Origin: Anaerolineae bacterium
GTDB taxonomy: Bacteria > Chloroflexota > Anaerolineae > Caldilineales > Caldilineaceae
Direction: 5' to 3'
DNA: 64,000 nucleotides
Assembly (NCBI GenBank): GCA_030432295.1
Contig: JAUIHI010000017.1
Coordinates: 62,001 to 126,000, forward strand
In this document: one piece after another, positions 50,753 through 59,904 of the stretch
Position numbering within the stretch: the stretch's first letter is position 1
How the letters are laid out: every line of letters begins with the position of its first letter
Notes under the pieces: generated by a model
Told to the model about the DNA's origin: nothing
Database searches by the model: none
The model's input: the letters and a program-made list of their open reading frames with translations, nothing else
Position numbers and translations under genes: made by a program

Positions 50753-50929
50753 CAGTGCCTCCGGGCTGGTCACTTTTTGCGCGCTTATGTGAATTTGCCA
50801 TTGGTGCTATACTGCACTATAGATTGCGCCCGTCCCCCAGCGTGTTTGCATGCGTTAATCGAGCGTGTTTTGCCCCGGGATGCCACTTCAACGACCCTTC
50901 ATCGCCCCGGATGTATGGAGTCGCGCCCA

Positions 50930-53900
50930 ATGCTCACTGTCCACCTGCTGGGACAATTTAGCCTGACGCTGGACGACGAACCCGTGGAACTGCCCTCGCG
51001 CCCGGCCCAATCCCTGCTGGCCTGGCTGATTCTGCACCCCGGCGTCGCCCACCGCCGGGAGCAGATCGCCGGCATGCTCTGGCCAGACGCCACAGAAGAG
51101 AACGCGCGCAGCAATCTGCGCCACGCGCTCTGGCGTCTGCGCCGGGCCATCCCAGACGGGCATATCCAGAGCGACAAAATTGCCATCCGCTGGCTGGCCG
51201 AAGCTGAGTGGCGGCTGGATGTGAATTCCTTTGGAGAGGGCAGCGCGCAGGCAATCGACGCCAACGCGCTTCTGCCCAGCCTGCAAACCTACCGGGGCGA
51301 ACTGCTCCCTGGCTTCTACGACGACTGGGTGATCCGGGAGCGGGAACGACTGGCCGCGATCTACAACGAGCGTATGTCCTACCTGCTGGAACTGCTTCTG
51401 GCCGAGCAGCGCTGGCGCGAGACAATCGACGCCGCGGAAAAGTGGATTGCCCACGACCACGCGCCTGAACCTGCCTATCGCGGACTGATGACAGCCCACG
51501 CCAGCCTGAGTAACACCGCCGCGGCCCTGGCGGCCTACGCTCGCTGCGTCGAGGCACTCGAACAGGAGTTGGGCGTTCCTCCGTCTGAGGAAACGGTTGC
51601 CCTCGCCGAGTCCATTCGCAATGCACAATTCAGACCGGCCCAGCCGCCCAATCCCCCAGTAACCCGATCCAATCTCCCCGCGCCCATCACCCCGCTCATC
51701 GGACGCGAGCGCGAACTGGCCCACCTGTCCAGCCTCCTCGCGGACCCGGCCCACCGGCTGGTGACAATCCTCGGCCCCGGTGGGATGGGCAAAAGCCGCC
51801 TGGCCCTGGCTGCGGGCCACGCCCTGCGCGAACGCTTCTCCGACGGCGTCTTTCTGGTGGAGTTGGTCGCTCTCGACAGCCCGGATGAAATCCCCCGGTC
51901 CATCGGCGACGCGCTGGGCTATCCCTTTCAGACCGATTCCCGCTCGCCCCACCAGCAACTGCTCGACTATCTGAGCAGCCGCAAACTGCTGCTTGTGTTG
52001 GACAACTTCGAGCATCTGCTCGCTGGAGCCGAACTGCTCATCGCCCAGTTGGAAGCCGCGCCGGGCCTACAGATTCTGGTCACATCTCGGGAGCGGCTGC
52101 ATCTGCACGCGGAGACACTCTTTCGATTGAACGGGCTGGACTATCCCGCCGAGGGAGAGAGTGTTGGCAAGGATTTCCCCTTTGCCGGGGCACAGCTCTT
52201 TTTGCAGTGCGCCCAACGCGTGCGCCGGGAGTTTGCGCCGGAAGAGGGGGCGTGGCCTGCCATCCTGCGCATCTGCCGCCAGGTGGACGGAATACCCCTG
52301 GGCATCATTCTGGCTGCCAGTTGGGTTGAACATCTGCCCCCGGCAGAAATCGCCGACGAAATCGCAGCCAATGTGGCCTTTCTGGGACAGGATTTGCGGG
52401 ATTTGGATCCCCGCCACCGCACGATGGAAGCCGTCTTTGCCCAGAGCTGGCAGCGCTTGTCGGACGAGGAGCGGCTTGTGCTGATGGGATTGTCGGCCTT
52501 TGTGGGGGGCTTTGACCGGGAAGCGGCCCAAGCTGTGGTGGGCGCGGGTCTGCCCGTCCTCGCTCGCCTGGTGGACAAAGCCCTGCTCTGGCGGGTGGAG
52601 GGAAAACGCTACGATCTCCACGAACTCATCCGGCAACTGGCCCGACAGAAGCTGGTGGCTGCAGGCAGAGAGCGAGAGGCCCTTTCCCTGCACAGCGGCT
52701 GGTACCTGGCACTGGTTGCCCGGCAGAAAGAGGCACTGAAAGGGCGTGAAGAAGCACAGGCCATCCAGCGGTTGCAGAACGAGCGAGAGAACATCCGCTC
52801 CGCCTGGCAATGGGCCGCGGCCAACGGGGAAATCCACGGCCTATTGGCCGCGGTGGAAGTATTGGGCATCTTTTACAATCGGCCAGGTGGTTGGACAGAG
52901 GGCGAGCGATTGATGGCGACAGCCCTGCACGGCCTGGAATTTTCAGTCAAACCCCAGGCCCGCCTCCTGAACGCATGGCTGCTGGCCTGGCACGGGGTCT
53001 TCCTGCACCGCACAGGCCAGGTAGAATCAGCCCGACTGCGGCTGACATCTGCGCTGAAAAGTCTGGCAGAGGACCCTCCCGCCGGAGAGGACCCCCTGCC
53101 CGTGGAAGAACGCCGCCGGGTGCAAGCCTTCGCCTATCTTCACCGGGGCGGGGATCTGATGACAGACCGGCAGCGGGACAAGACGGGCGAGGATCTGCGC
53201 CGAGCGCTGGCACTCTATCAGACAACAGGCGACCACTGGTGGACGATTCACAGCCTGACTACTTTTGGTAGTTGGGAATTTTTCAATGGACAGCTACACC
53301 GGGCGTGGGATCTGTGTGAAGAGGCACTGGGGCTTGCCCGGCAGTGGGGCTATCCCAGTGGAGAGACCGCCGCCCTGGAGCGCATGAGCTTTGTGGCTGA
53401 ACTTATGGGAGAGATCGAAGAGGGGGAACGATTGGCCCGGGAAGTCCTGGCAAAGGCGAAGAACCCATCCCAGCGCATGATCGCCCTCAGCCGCCTGACA
53501 TTCGTTCTGCTCGCAGTGGCAAAATTTGAAGAAGCGGTGACGCTTGTCAAAGAAGCGATTGAATGGGGAGAAAGCATCCATATTCATATCCGGGGAATCG
53601 CATTCCACTACAACGTCCTGGCCCGTGCCTATCTGCATCTGGGCCGCTTTGCCGAAGGCCGTGCCATTGCACAGGCCACCGTGCATAGCTGGCGGGACGC
53701 CTATGGCTGGGAACAGCCTTTTATTCTGCGCACATTGGCTCGGGCGCTCCTGGCCGAGGGCGCGCCGATTGAGGCACGCCGTCTGCTCCAACAAACAGTA
53801 GAAAGTCAGCGGGGGATGGGCAACGAAAATTTATTTCCACTCAGTGGTGCGCTCGTCGATTGTGCCTATCCTGCCCTGATTTTGGACGATCTCTCCGAAG

Positions 53901-54220
53901 CCCGTGAAATGCTGGTGGAAGGTTTGGGTTTTATCCAACGCAGCGAAGCATTCAACGAGACCTGCAAGGCCCTCCCCGCTACGGCCCTGCTGCTGGCCAG
54001 GCAAGAGAGGCTGGAAGATGCGGCTTTCGTCAACGGGGCCATCCAGCGCTATCCCCACTTGACGCGCTCCCACTGGTACGCAACCGTCGCGCTGGATAAG
54101 CTGACCGAACTCCTCGCGCCCTTGCCGCTGGATGTGCGGTCCGCGGCGGAGGAATTGGGCAGTCAGCGGACGCTGGAATCCCTGACAAGCGAGTTGCTCG
54201 AAATCCTCGTTCGCGAATAA
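50930..54220 (+). CDS. BTAD/NB-ARC/TPR transcriptional regulator (AfsR/SARP-like)
   Basis: 1096 aa from ATG 50930, which has GGAG 9 nt upstream. The earlier part of the frame runs antisense to the methyltransferase. The OmpR-type winged helix (residues 1-95) and BTAD domain (100-245) give the SARP layout. The NB-ARC ATPase has Walker A GPGGMGKSRLA near residue 282, Walker B LLLVLDNFEHL near 355 and a sensor ILVTSRERL. The C-terminal half is TPR helices (GDHWWTIHSLTTFG, SPAQR-type repeats). It is a one-component regulator, oligomerising with ATP. It diverges from the methyltransferase, which may be its target. Confidence 0.9.
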   Translation: MLTVHLLGQFSLTLDDEPVELPSRPAQSLLAWLILHPGVAHRREQIAGMLWPDATEENARSNLRHALWRLRRAIPDGHIQSDKIAIRWLAEAEWRLDVNSFGEGSAQAIDANALLPSLQTYRGELLPGFYDDWVIRERERLAAIYNERMSYLLELLLAEQRWRETIDAAEKWIAHDHAPEPAYRGLMTAHASLSNTAAALAAYARCVEALEQELGVPPSEETVALAESIRNAQFRPAQPPNPPVTRSNLPAPITPLIGRERELAHLSSLLADPAHRLVTILGPGGMGKSRLALAAGHALRERFSDGVFLVELVALDSPDEIPRSIGDALGYPFQTDSRSPHQQLLDYLSSRKLLLVLDNFEHLLAGAELLIAQLEAAPGLQILVTSRERLHLHAETLFRLNGLDYPAEGESVGKDFPFAGAQLFLQCAQRVRREFAPEEGAWPAILRICRQVDGIPLGIILAASWVEHLPPAEIADEIAANVAFLGQDLRDLDPRHRTMEAVFAQSWQRLSDEERLVLMGLSAFVGGFDREAAQAVVGAGLPVLARLVDKALLWRVEGKRYDLHELIRQLARQKLVAAGREREALSLHSGWYLALVARQKEALKGREEAQAIQRLQNERENIRSAWQWAAANGEIHGLLAAVEVLGIFYNRPGGWTEGERLMATALHGLEFSVKPQARLLNAWLLAWHGVFLHRTGQVESARLRLTSALKSLAEDPPAGEDPLPVEERRRVQAFAYLHRGGDLMTDRQRDKTGEDLRRALALYQTTGDHWWTIHSLTTFGSWEFFNGQLHRAWDLCEEALGLARQWGYPSGETAALERMSFVAELMGEIEEGERLAREVLAKAKNPSQRMIALSRLTFVLLAVAKFEEAVTLVKEAIEWGESIHIHIRGIAFHYNVLARAYLHLGRFAEGRAIAQATVHSWRDAYGWEQPFILRTLARALLAEGAPIEARRLLQQTVESQRGMGNENLFPLSGALVDCAYPALILDDLSEAREMLVEGLGFIQRSEAFNETCKALPATALLLARQERLEDAAFVNGAIQRYPHLTRSHWYATVALDKLTELLAPLPLDVRSAAEELGSQRTLESLTSELLEILVRE

Positions 54221-54260
54221 TATGCACAGTATCGAACCCTACCCCCACAGGAGCCCCCCA

Positions 54261-54519
54261 ATGGAAATCATCGATGTCCAGCCCATTTTTGTAGACCGCT
54301 ATCGTCAAAAGCAGCCTGCGCCTGGAAGACGGCTTTCTCGTCATTCCCGACGCGCCGGGCATCGGCATCGAACTGGCCGAGGATGCGGCCGAACGCCATC
54401 CCTACCGGCCCCCCGGCAAGTACAGACCCGTCTCGATGGAGACGGGTCTGTGGTGGACCAGTAGCAGGCAACAGCCGTTGGTCGGGGTTGAATGTGCTAT
54501 ACTGAACCCAGAAAACTGA
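54261..54519 (+). pseudogene. Enolase-superfamily (mandelate racemase-like) relic
   Basis: ATG 54261, with GGAG upstream, opens MEIIDVQPIFVDRY, the usual start of mandelate racemase/muconate lactonising enzymes. After about 14 codons the frame changes to SLRLEDGFLVIPDAPGIGIE, then ERHPYRPPGKYRP, the usual C-terminal end of the family. The 330 or so residues between, with the metal ligands and catalytic Lys/His, are absent. It is an internally deleted remnant. A 12-bp hairpin (54424-54451) lies in the C-terminal part. Confidence 0.6.
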
Positions 54520-54559
54520 CTCAGAACAATGACGTTCTACAAAAGAAACGGAGAGAAGG

Positions 54560-54796
54560 ATGTTTGGATTTGACCGCATTACAGCCGATCCCCAAATTCT
54601 GGGCGGTAAAGCCTGTATCCGCGGGATGCGTATTTCGGCTGCCCTGCTGGTAAATCTGGTCGCCAATGGGATGAGTGTTGCCGAGATTATTAGCGAATAC
54701 CCAGACTTGGAAGAAGACGATATCCGCCAGGCGCTTCGCTACGCAGCTTGGACTGCCGAAGATTCCATTCATCTTCCCACGCTGGCTACCCACTGA
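54560..54796 (+). CDS. DUF433 antitoxin
   Basis: 78 aa, GGAGAGAAGG upstream. DUF433 pattern: RITADPQILGGKACIRGMRI, then LLVNLVANGMSVAEIISEYP and LEEDDIRQALRYAAW. A small HTH protein that pairs with PIN-like toxins. The stop overlaps the next start as TGATG, so toxin translation depends on that of the antitoxin. Confidence 0.93.
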   Translation: MFGFDRITADPQILGGKACIRGMRISAALLVNLVANGMSVAEIISEYPDLEEDDIRQALRYAAWTAEDSIHLPTLATH

Positions 54797-55158
54797 TGAG
54801 ATTCCTGCTCGACATGGGTCTGGCAGAGAGCACAGCCCAATTCCTGCGAACCAATGGACACGATGCCGTCCATCTGCGTGAACAGGGCCTGCAACGCCTG
54901 CCCGACGAAGAGATTGTCGTCAAAGCGGTGGCCGAAGCTCGGATCGTTCTTACCCACGATCTGGACTTTGGCCGTATTGTCGCTTTGAGCGGAGAACACC
55001 TGCCCAGCGTCATCACATTCCGTTTGTCCGATATGCGCGCCCAGAATGTCAATCACTATTTGGCAGATGCTCTTACCCGGTTTTCAGAGGAACTGGAACT
55101 TGGCGCATTGATAAGTATCCAGAACGATTCTATCCGTGTGCGCCGATTGCCGGTATAG
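54796..55158 (+). CDS. DUF5615 PIN-like toxin
   Basis: 120 aa. MRFLLDMGLAESTAQFLRTN has the first acidic position of the PIN-like fold. HLREQGLQRLPDEEIVVKAV and VLTHDLDFGRIVAL supply the later acidic site typical of DUF5615. Members are predicted ribonucleases neutralised by DUF433. Fully co-transcribed with its partner, which makes the assignment firm. Confidence 0.92.
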   Translation: MRFLLDMGLAESTAQFLRTNGHDAVHLREQGLQRLPDEEIVVKAVAEARIVLTHDLDFGRIVALSGEHLPSVITFRLSDMRAQNVNHYLADALTRFSEELELGALISIQNDSIRVRRLPV

Positions 55159-55196
55159 CATCAGCTTCGCAACGGAGCCCAAACAGGAAAATCCTA

Positions 55197-55406
55197 ATGC
55201 CTGAGAATCTATTGCTTCTGCTCATGCGCTGGGGCGTTGTAATCGTAATGGGTGCAGGGCTGCTCTCCTTACTCACGCTTCTGATGTCCGCCATCTTCAA
55301 TCGCACTCTCTCCGATTCCTCCCGGTCCACCCTTTGGACAATCGCCCTCATCGGTGGCGGGCTGCTACTCTTCCTCTACTTTACAGAATACCGCTTCCGA
55401 CTTTGA
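55197..55406 (+). CDS. Small two-span membrane protein (69 aa)
   Basis: It has two hydrophobic segments (LLLLLMRWGVVIVMGAGLLS and TIALIGGGLLLFLYFTEY) with a polar loop between. AGGAAAA lies 8 nt upstream of ATG 55197. It lies 38 bp after the toxin and may belong to the same message. The family is not recognised. Confidence 0.6.
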   Translation: MPENLLLLLMRWGVVIVMGAGLLSLLTLLMSAIFNRTLSDSSRSTLWTIALIGGGLLLFLYFTEYRFRL

Positions 55407-55475
55407 CATTCTCTTTGAACCGCCGGAATGCCGTTTATGCCCGACGGCAAGCGACACCCCGGCAGTCGTAGACTC

Positions 55476-56954
55476 TCAATCCAGCCAGTTCATCTCCGTG
55501 CGCAAGTCCCAGCGGTAGCGTTCCTCTGGCTGGGTATTGCGCGACCAGTCACGCAGAATCGGCACGTCCTTTTTCTTCTGGGCTATGCGCGCCACAATCT
55601 TCTCCGGGTCCCAGCCGTCCAGCACTTCCGCAGTGAGATCGGCCAGCACGCCCGCACAGCCCGGATCGTCGGCCCGGTTCACCAGCTCACCGGGGTCTTC
55701 GGCCAGATTGAACAACTGGGGCGGCTGCCAGTGATAGTAGACCAGCTTCCAGTCGTCCCGGCGGATCATCCGCTGGTAGGCGCCTTCGGGCGGGCCAAAC
55801 TGGTCCGTGCAATATTCGGAGAAGGCCACATTCTCCCAAGCGGGTGGGTCCGTGCGCCCGTCGATCAGGGGCAGCAGGCTGCGTCCCGGCGAATTGGGCA
55901 ACGCCGGTGCGCCCAGACCGTCCAGCAGGGAGGCGGTCACATCCAGCGCGCTGACCACCTCGGCCCGACGCTGACCCGGCGCGACCACACCCGGCCAATT
56001 CACAATCAGCGGCACACGCACGGATTCCTCGTAGAATACGTGCTTCCACCAGAGTCCGTGCTCTCCCTGCATATCCCCGTGATCCGATGTGTAGACAATC
56101 AGTGTATCCTCGCCAAAGCCGTTGGCGTGCAGGGCAGCCAGAATCTCCCCCACCAGACAGTCCACCCGATGGACCAGCCCCCAATAGGCGGCGCGGGAAC
56201 GCAAAATTTCGGCATCAGTCACTTCTTCGATACCCGTATCCGTGCGCCACCAGCGCAAGTGGGGATGAGTCTCGTCGGCAAAGGGCCGGGGTTTGCGAGG
56301 CATTGTCATCGAAGCGGCATAGCGGTTGAAATCCTCGGCCCGAGCCACGTAGGGCGGGTGGGGCATCATCAGCCCCACAGTCAGGGAAAAGGGCTGCTCC
56401 ATCAGGCCCGCCCGCTTCTGCACCCCCTGGCGGTTGAGAAAGTCCACCGCGGCCGCGGTCACATCCTCGTCGTGGACCTGATAGCCCATCTGGCCCGACC
56501 CGGATTTTTCCAGGCTGACCCGCTGAGGACCGGCTGTGCCTTCCAGCACGCCCCGGTCTGGCCCTTTGCTGCCCAGATGGTTGGCGCTGTGATCGCCGAC
56601 GAAGCGCTCGGCGTAGCCCCGCAACTGGTCTGGTCCCAGGCTGTGCATGCGCCCGGCCAGGGCTGGCTGATAGCCGGCCGCGCCCATCGCATGGGCCAGG
56701 GTGGGGATGCCGCTGTCCAGAATGTGCTCGTTTGTCCAGCAGTCGTTCTGGTAGGGGTGGCGGCCAGAGAGCATCGCCATGCGGGAAGGGACGCAGATGG
56801 GCGAACTGCAATAGACGTTCTCGAAGAGCGCGCCGTCCGCGGCCAACTGATCGAGATTCGGCGTCTCCACCAGTGGGTCGCCGTAGCAGCCGGTGACGTG
56901 GGGGCTATGCTGGTCGGTATGAATGTAGAGCAGGTTGGGGCGGGGATGTGGCAT
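55476..56954 (-). CDS. Sulfatase (type I, Cys), second copy
   Basis: 492 aa, AGGAGAAA upstream. YIHTDQHSPHVTGCYGD starts the alkaline-phosphatase fold, CVPSR (Cys54) is the formylglycine site, and VYTSDHGDMQGEHGLWWKHV is the second metal site. The C-terminal part has WKLVYYHW and LFNLAEDPGELVN. It is only moderately similar to the sulfatase at 45040, so the two probably act on different sulfated sugars. There is no signal peptide. Confidence 0.94.
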   Translation of the reverse strand: MPHPRPNLLYIHTDQHSPHVTGCYGDPLVETPNLDQLAADGALFENVYCSSPICVPSRMAMLSGRHPYQNDCWTNEHILDSGIPTLAHAMGAAGYQPALAGRMHSLGPDQLRGYAERFVGDHSANHLGSKGPDRGVLEGTAGPQRVSLEKSGSGQMGYQVHDEDVTAAAVDFLNRQGVQKRAGLMEQPFSLTVGLMMPHPPYVARAEDFNRYAASMTMPRKPRPFADETHPHLRWWRTDTGIEEVTDAEILRSRAAYWGLVHRVDCLVGEILAALHANGFGEDTLIVYTSDHGDMQGEHGLWWKHVFYEESVRVPLIVNWPGVVAPGQRRAEVVSALDVTASLLDGLGAPALPNSPGRSLLPLIDGRTDPPAWENVAFSEYCTDQFGPPEGAYQRMIRRDDWKLVYYHWQPPQLFNLAEDPGELVNRADDPGCAGVLADLTAEVLDGWDPEKIVARIAQKKKDVPILRDWSRNTQPEERYRWDLRTEMNWLD

Positions 56955-57014
56955 TGGGTTTCTCCTGTGATGATCGGTTGGGAAATAATCAGTGAGCAGT
57001 GACAGGCGCGCTGG

Positions 57015-58001
57015 TTACTGCTCACTTCGCGTAATCTGGGGTAGAAAAAGCTGTCGGCCAAAGACGCCTGTGGTGTTGTCACAGACCGCATTCCCCTTCA
57101 CATCCAGCGCGCAGGCGTCAATACGCACTGGGCCGAGGCCGGGCAGTCGGTGAAAGAGAAAGTCCACGACGTAGACGGGGGTATTTGTGGCGTAGACCAG
57201 CGGTTGGATCAGCACTCCGTCCAGATCGGGGATGTCGATCTGGGCCGGATCGCCCAGATACTTTTTGTTGCGGGTTTCGTAGCCCAGCCCAGACTCGGCC
57301 AGCAGACCACCCGTGATGGCGCTGCGCACGGTCAGGGTAACTGTGTCCAGGTCCAGTTCGTCGGCTGGTGTTGTCACCCGCAGCCAAATATCGCCCTCTG
57401 TCAGCACTTCTGTGACTGCGATTGTGTGGCGTATCGTATCCGTATAGGGCAGATAGCGGTAGGGATTGACCGCATCCTGGCGCAGCACACTGCCCTGGCG
57501 AGTCTCGAAATGGAGGTGGGGAAAGCCGTTGTCGCCCACGCCGCTCAGGGCCACCGGCTCGCCCTGGGCCACGACTTGCCCGGTCACGACCAGGGATGCG
57601 GCCACGTGGATGTAATTCGTGTAGAGTTTGTTGCCGTGATCCAACTGGACAACCCCGTCGCTGTAGAGCGGATGGGAACCGGCGATACGCGCCGTCCCCG
57701 TCAGCACAGCCAGCAGTGTCGTGCTGATGGGTGTGGGAATGTCGATGCCCTGATGAAAATCGTAGCAGCGGTCGCAGCTTGCCCGCAGCCGGGGGCCATA
57801 GGCCGAGGATTGGGGCAGGTCTGGTGTGGCCGTGCCAGAGATGGGCCAGACAAAAGGGGGCCAGCTTTCGTCCTGGGCAGAAGCAACAGTGCCCAAAGAG
57901 AAAAGCAGCACCAGCGCCACTACCAGCGCCAACCCCATCGTCATCAGACAGGCATAGGCTGGATAGCGATTTCTTTGCATCCTATCCGTCTTCGTTTTCA
58001 T
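57015..58001 (-). CDS. Secreted M23 (LytM) peptidase
   Basis: 328 aa from ATG 58001 (57980 is possible). The frame beyond 58001 is antisense of the neighbouring dehydrogenase gene. The signal peptide (GLALVVALVLLFSLGTVASA) is followed by the M23 domain with FHQGIDIPTP (His and Asp zinc ligands) and PHLHFET (HxH). The C-terminal 130 residues form a beta-rich domain (LDTVTLTVRSAITGG). M23 enzymes cut peptidoglycan cross-bridges or secreted proteins. Catalytic residues appear complete. Confidence 0.88.
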   Translation of the reverse strand: MKTKTDRMQRNRYPAYACLMTMGLALVVALVLLFSLGTVASAQDESWPPFVWPISGTATPDLPQSSAYGPRLRASCDRCYDFHQGIDIPTPISTTLLAVLTGTARIAGSHPLYSDGVVQLDHGNKLYTNYIHVAASLVVTGQVVAQGEPVALSGVGDNGFPHLHFETRQGSVLRQDAVNPYRYLPYTDTIRHTIAVTEVLTEGDIWLRVTTPADELDLDTVTLTVRSAITGGLLAESGLGYETRNKKYLGDPAQIDIPDLDGVLIQPLVYATNTPVYVVDFLFHRLPGLGPVRIDACALDVKGNAVCDNTTGVFGRQLFLPQITRSEQ

Positions 58002-58063
58002 CCGTGTATACAAAGAAATTCTCGTTTTCTTGCACAAGCAACAGGGATTCCACGGGTAAGGAA

Positions 58064-59020
58064 TTAATACCCCAACTGCCTGTCCACCCGATGCAGAAGC
58101 GGCTCGCCAGCCAGGTAGCGGCGCAGATTTTCGGCAAAGATGGCAGTGATGCGGTCGGCGTTGAAGGGGCTGCTGCCGCTGGTGTGACGGCTGAGGATCA
58201 CATTCGGCATAGCCCACAGGAGCGAATCGGAGGGCAGGGGTTCCGGGTCGGTCACATCCAGCCCGGCCCCGGCAATCCGGCCCGACTGCAACGCCTCGAT
58301 CAGCGCGTCCGGGTCGATGGAACTGCCCCGGCCCACATTGTATATATAGGCCGTGGATTTCATCGCACCCAACTCTGCCGCGCCTACAATCCCGACCGTC
58401 TCGCTGGTCAGGGGCAGACAGAGGGCCAGATGATCCGCCTGGGGCAACACCTCCAACAGGCGATCCGGCGTGACCTGTGCGTCTACGTGCGGAAAGGGGT
58501 CTCTGCCCCGGCGCACGCCGATGACTCGCATCCCCAACGCCTGGGCTTTGCGGGCCAGTGTGCCGCCGATGTCGCCCAGCCCCAACACGCAAAGGGTCTG
58601 CCCCTCCAACTCGAATTTCTCGCGCAGGATCTGCGCCCGGGGCGCGTGGTAGTCCGCGGGGCCACGGATGGCCGTGTGTAGACCCGCCGCGAAACTCAGC
58701 ATCATCCCCAGCACCAGTTCGGCCATCGGCACGCCGTGCGCGCCGGATGCGTTGGTGAGCAGCACATCCCGCCCGGCCAGGCCCGCAAGCACCCGGTCCA
58801 CACCAGCCGTGCCCGCCTGCACCCAGCGTAGATGGGTCGCGGCTGTCAGGCTACCTGCGGGGAAACTTTTGCTGAAGAGGATTTCGGCGTTGGCAGCCAC
58901 AGCCACAAATGCCTCCGGGTCCAGGCAGAAGCGAAATTCTACCGCCGGGAAATCACCCCGCAGGCGCGCCAGGTTCGCTGTGCCGATATCCTCGCCGATC
59001 AGGGCAATCGGTCTGTCCAT
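58064..59020 (-). CDS. D-isomer-specific 2-hydroxyacid dehydrogenase
   Basis: 318 aa, AGGAGAAAA before ATG 59020. The NAD-binding part has VLGLGDIGGTLARKAQALGM, and the catalytic domain has NVGRGSSIDPDALIEAL (Arg) and LDVTDPEPLPSDSLLW (Glu), with His in RHTSGSS. It reduces or oxidises 2-hydroxy acids such as glyoxylate or hydroxypyruvate. In this locus it could act on an acid released during sugar breakdown. Confidence 0.92.
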   Translation of the reverse strand: MDRPIALIGEDIGTANLARLRGDFPAVEFRFCLDPEAFVAVAANAEILFSKSFPAGSLTAATHLRWVQAGTAGVDRVLAGLAGRDVLLTNASGAHGVPMAELVLGMMLSFAAGLHTAIRGPADYHAPRAQILREKFELEGQTLCVLGLGDIGGTLARKAQALGMRVIGVRRGRDPFPHVDAQVTPDRLLEVLPQADHLALCLPLTSETVGIVGAAELGAMKSTAYIYNVGRGSSIDPDALIEALQSGRIAGAGLDVTDPEPLPSDSLLWAMPNVILSRHTSGSSPFNADRITAIFAENLRRYLAGEPLLHRVDRQLGY

Positions 59021-59217
59021 ACCATTTTCTCCTGCAACTGCTTTGGTGGGGATCGAAAAGTAAGACGCTCATTTTATCACGGGAGCAAAGGCTTTGCCAG
59101 ATAGATTTTTGGTCTTGAAATCTACAGGGAATCGCTCGATTCTATGATATACTCGGCCTTGGAGAGAACGAAACCGACCCTCATCAGTATATTGCACGTC
59201 ACTATGGCGAAATTTTC

Positions 59218-59565
59218 ATGAAGCCTACCCCTACGATTCTTGCTATGACTATCGCCCTCGTCCAACTCTTCGACATCGCCATCCACGCGGCCACAGACCA
59301 GTTGGAGCCGCTGCGGGTGGCGTCGAATGTCGTCATCCTCCTGTGGCTGGCCCTGCTGGCCTCCGGCAAAATCAGCGCGTATAAAGGCCAGACAGGCGTC
59401 GCGTCTACGAGTGTATATCTGCTCCTGAACGGGATATTTCTCGCCCAGGCCGGGTTCACCAATCCGGCCCAGGGCGGGGCAGTGCGCTGGATGCTGTTTT
59501 TGTTGGTCGCCCTGACCCTGGCCCTGGCTACCGGGCTGATATACACCCGCCGCCCATCCCAATAG
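59218..59565 (+). CDS. Four-span integral membrane protein (115 aa)
   Basis: Hydrophobic stretches ILAMTIALVQLFDIAI, VASNVVILLWLALLASG, VYLLLNGIFLAQAG and WMLFLLVALTLALATGLIYT are connected by short loops. The family is not recognised. ATG 59218 is the first start after a potential promoter region, and the Shine-Dalgarno sequence is weak. It ends 24 bp before the terminator hairpin used by the opposing gene. Confidence 0.65.
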   Translation: MKPTPTILAMTIALVQLFDIAIHAATDQLEPLRVASNVVILLWLALLASGKISAYKGQTGVASTSVYLLLNGIFLAQAGFTNPAQGGAVRWMLFLLVALTLALATGLIYTRRPSQ

Positions 59566-59588
59566 GCGCGCGGATAGCAACACAAAAA

Positions 59589-59626
59589 GAGAGCCGGTGG
59601 TCAGGGCTTTCTGACCACCGGCTCTC
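59589..59626 (-). terminator. Terminator of the small-gene pair
   Basis: GAGAGCCGGTGGTCAG (59589-59604) and CTGACCACCGGCTCTC (59611-59626) pair perfectly. TTTTT follows on the minus strand, where the two small genes to its right are encoded. Confidence 0.88.
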
Positions 59627-59661
59627 CCTTCTACGCTGCTGAATTCTCGGCCTGATACCTG

Positions 59662-59883
59662 CTATTTGGCCCCGGCGGGGAAAGTCCGATAGGAAGTCGC
59701 CAGATTGCCCGATGTGCGGCGTCCAAAGAGGCTGGTGCGCTCCCGAGCGGGCGAATGAACCTCAGCCTCTGCCACCGCTTCTTCCCGCACCCCGGAATGG
59801 GATTGCTGCTCGGCTGTATAGGCCCGAAAGGCCTGCAAGAATACCAAACTGCTCAGTTCGAATGAATTGTTGCCGTTGAACAT
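59662..59883 (-). CDS. Small hypothetical protein (73 aa)
   Basis: ATG 59883 has AAAGGAA upstream. MFNGNNSFELSSLVFLQAFR continues with AYTAEQQSHSGVREEA. It is soluble, partly helical and ends in RTSGNLATSYRTFPAG. It forms a pair with the gene 21 bp upstream. The family is not recognised. Confidence 0.6.
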   Translation of the reverse strand: MFNGNNSFELSSLVFLQAFRAYTAEQQSHSGVREEAVAEAEVHSPARERTSLFGRRTSGNLATSYRTFPAGAK

Positions 59884-59904
59884 TTTGTGGTTCCTTTCTC
59901 GGCC

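Noticed and set aside
50033-50929. N-terminal extension of the BTAD regulator
   Set aside because: About 300 codons are antisense to the methyltransferase, and the BTAD homology begins only at the start chosen at 50930.
58002-58592. N-terminal extension of the M23 peptidase
   Set aside because: Antisense to the 2-hydroxyacid dehydrogenase, and the signal peptide lies after 58001.
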